DNA of 64,000 bases. Source: Haliclystus octoradiatus. Lineage: Eukaryota; Cnidaria; Staurozoa; Stauromedusae; Haliclystidae. The notes beneath the pieces are model-generated. The model made no database searches. It saw only the letters and a program-made list of their open reading frames with translations, and was not told the DNA's origin. Position 1 is the first letter of the stretch. Each line of letters opens with the position of its first letter. Below, one piece after another: positions 63,661 to 64,000 of this stretch. A program made the position numbers and the translations under genes. The stretch is taken from the NCBI GenBank assembly GCA_916610825.1, contig OU744450.1, forward strand, positions 1,178,001-1,242,000, given 5' to 3'.

Positions 63661-64000
63661 TTTGAAAATGGGACGGCCTCAGTCTGATTCAAAAATATCT
63701 CCTTACAGGTTATTTCCATTTATAAGATTATGCAAATCATTTAACAAAGTTTATATGTACATATATGTTGCTGTTAATTAACAACTTCAAAACTTTCGGG
63801 AAAATTAAAATTCGCAATGCAACAGAAATAATTGACAATTTTGATTTATATAAGCAGTTTTACACTAAAGTATTTCTGTTGAATATTCGGCGGATGATCA
63901 AAAGATTAAATTATGAACCTAATGATAGTTCAATTTCTAAATCATAATTCCCCAGAAACAACTTTAAACAACATAAAATATTAACCTGAGTATTAGTTAG
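63661..64000. other. Upstream flank of C22orf39-like gene
   Basis: Presumed promoter and 5' untranslated sequence. Nothing else was recognised up to the window end. Confidence 0.5.

Overview
This is an AT-rich, intron-rich animal nuclear genome window. It has GT-AG introns, conserved metazoan single-copy genes, tRNA-derived SINEs and many short inverted-repeat transposons. The gene set (EIF3C, PCYT2, POLDIP2, CDIPT, a CUSTOS-like gene, a TMEM134/TMEM230-like gene and a C22orf39-like gene) and the fairly compact genes suggest an invertebrate, possibly an invertebrate deuterostome such as a tunicate. The taxon is inference, not proof.

Layout: (1) 1-3.9 kb, minus strand: six spliced exons of an unidentified all-helical, ARM/HEAT-like protein whose 3' end runs off the window. 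(2) 4.6-6.7 kb: a large fold-back repeat. (3) 7.4-26.2 kb, plus: EIF3C, 27 exons, complete (934 codons). (4) 26.9-29.3 kb, minus: PCYT2, 3 coding exons, convergent with EIF3C. (5) 29.5-38.7 kb, plus: POLDIP2, 9 exons, head-to-head with PCYT2 with 265 bp between start codons. (6) 39.4-47.6 kb, minus: CDIPT, 6 exons, with a roughly 52-copy 24-bp minisatellite in a 5-kb intron. (7) 48.4-54 kb, minus: CUSTOS-like gene (5' end unresolved). (8) 55-60 kb, plus: TMEM134/TMEM230-like gene (one internal exon unresolved). (9) 60.9-63.7 kb, minus: C22orf39/PANTS-like gene, 4 exons. Exon phases were checked by hand for every gene.

Two genes act in phospholipid synthesis: PCYT2 (CDP-ethanolamine) and CDIPT (phosphatidylinositol). 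EIF3C acts in translation initiation and POLDIP2 is probably mitochondrial. There is no operon-like logic beyond shared promoters.

The most interesting signal is inside EIF3C. Three introns each carry a 140-nt sense-strand sequence that folds as a two-hairpin box H/ACA RNA, with homology starting exactly at the stem base and ending at the ACA box. Three other introns each carry a second, 212-nt structured sequence, again of identical length and sense orientation, with an H-box-like hinge and a terminal ACA. These look like two families of cis-duplicated intronic small RNAs in a translation-factor host gene.

The rest is repeat-rich: hAT-like elements with 8-bp target duplications, Mutator-like elements with 9-bp duplications, a piggyBac-like fold-back with TTAA duplications, nested insertions, LINE remnants and two SINE families.
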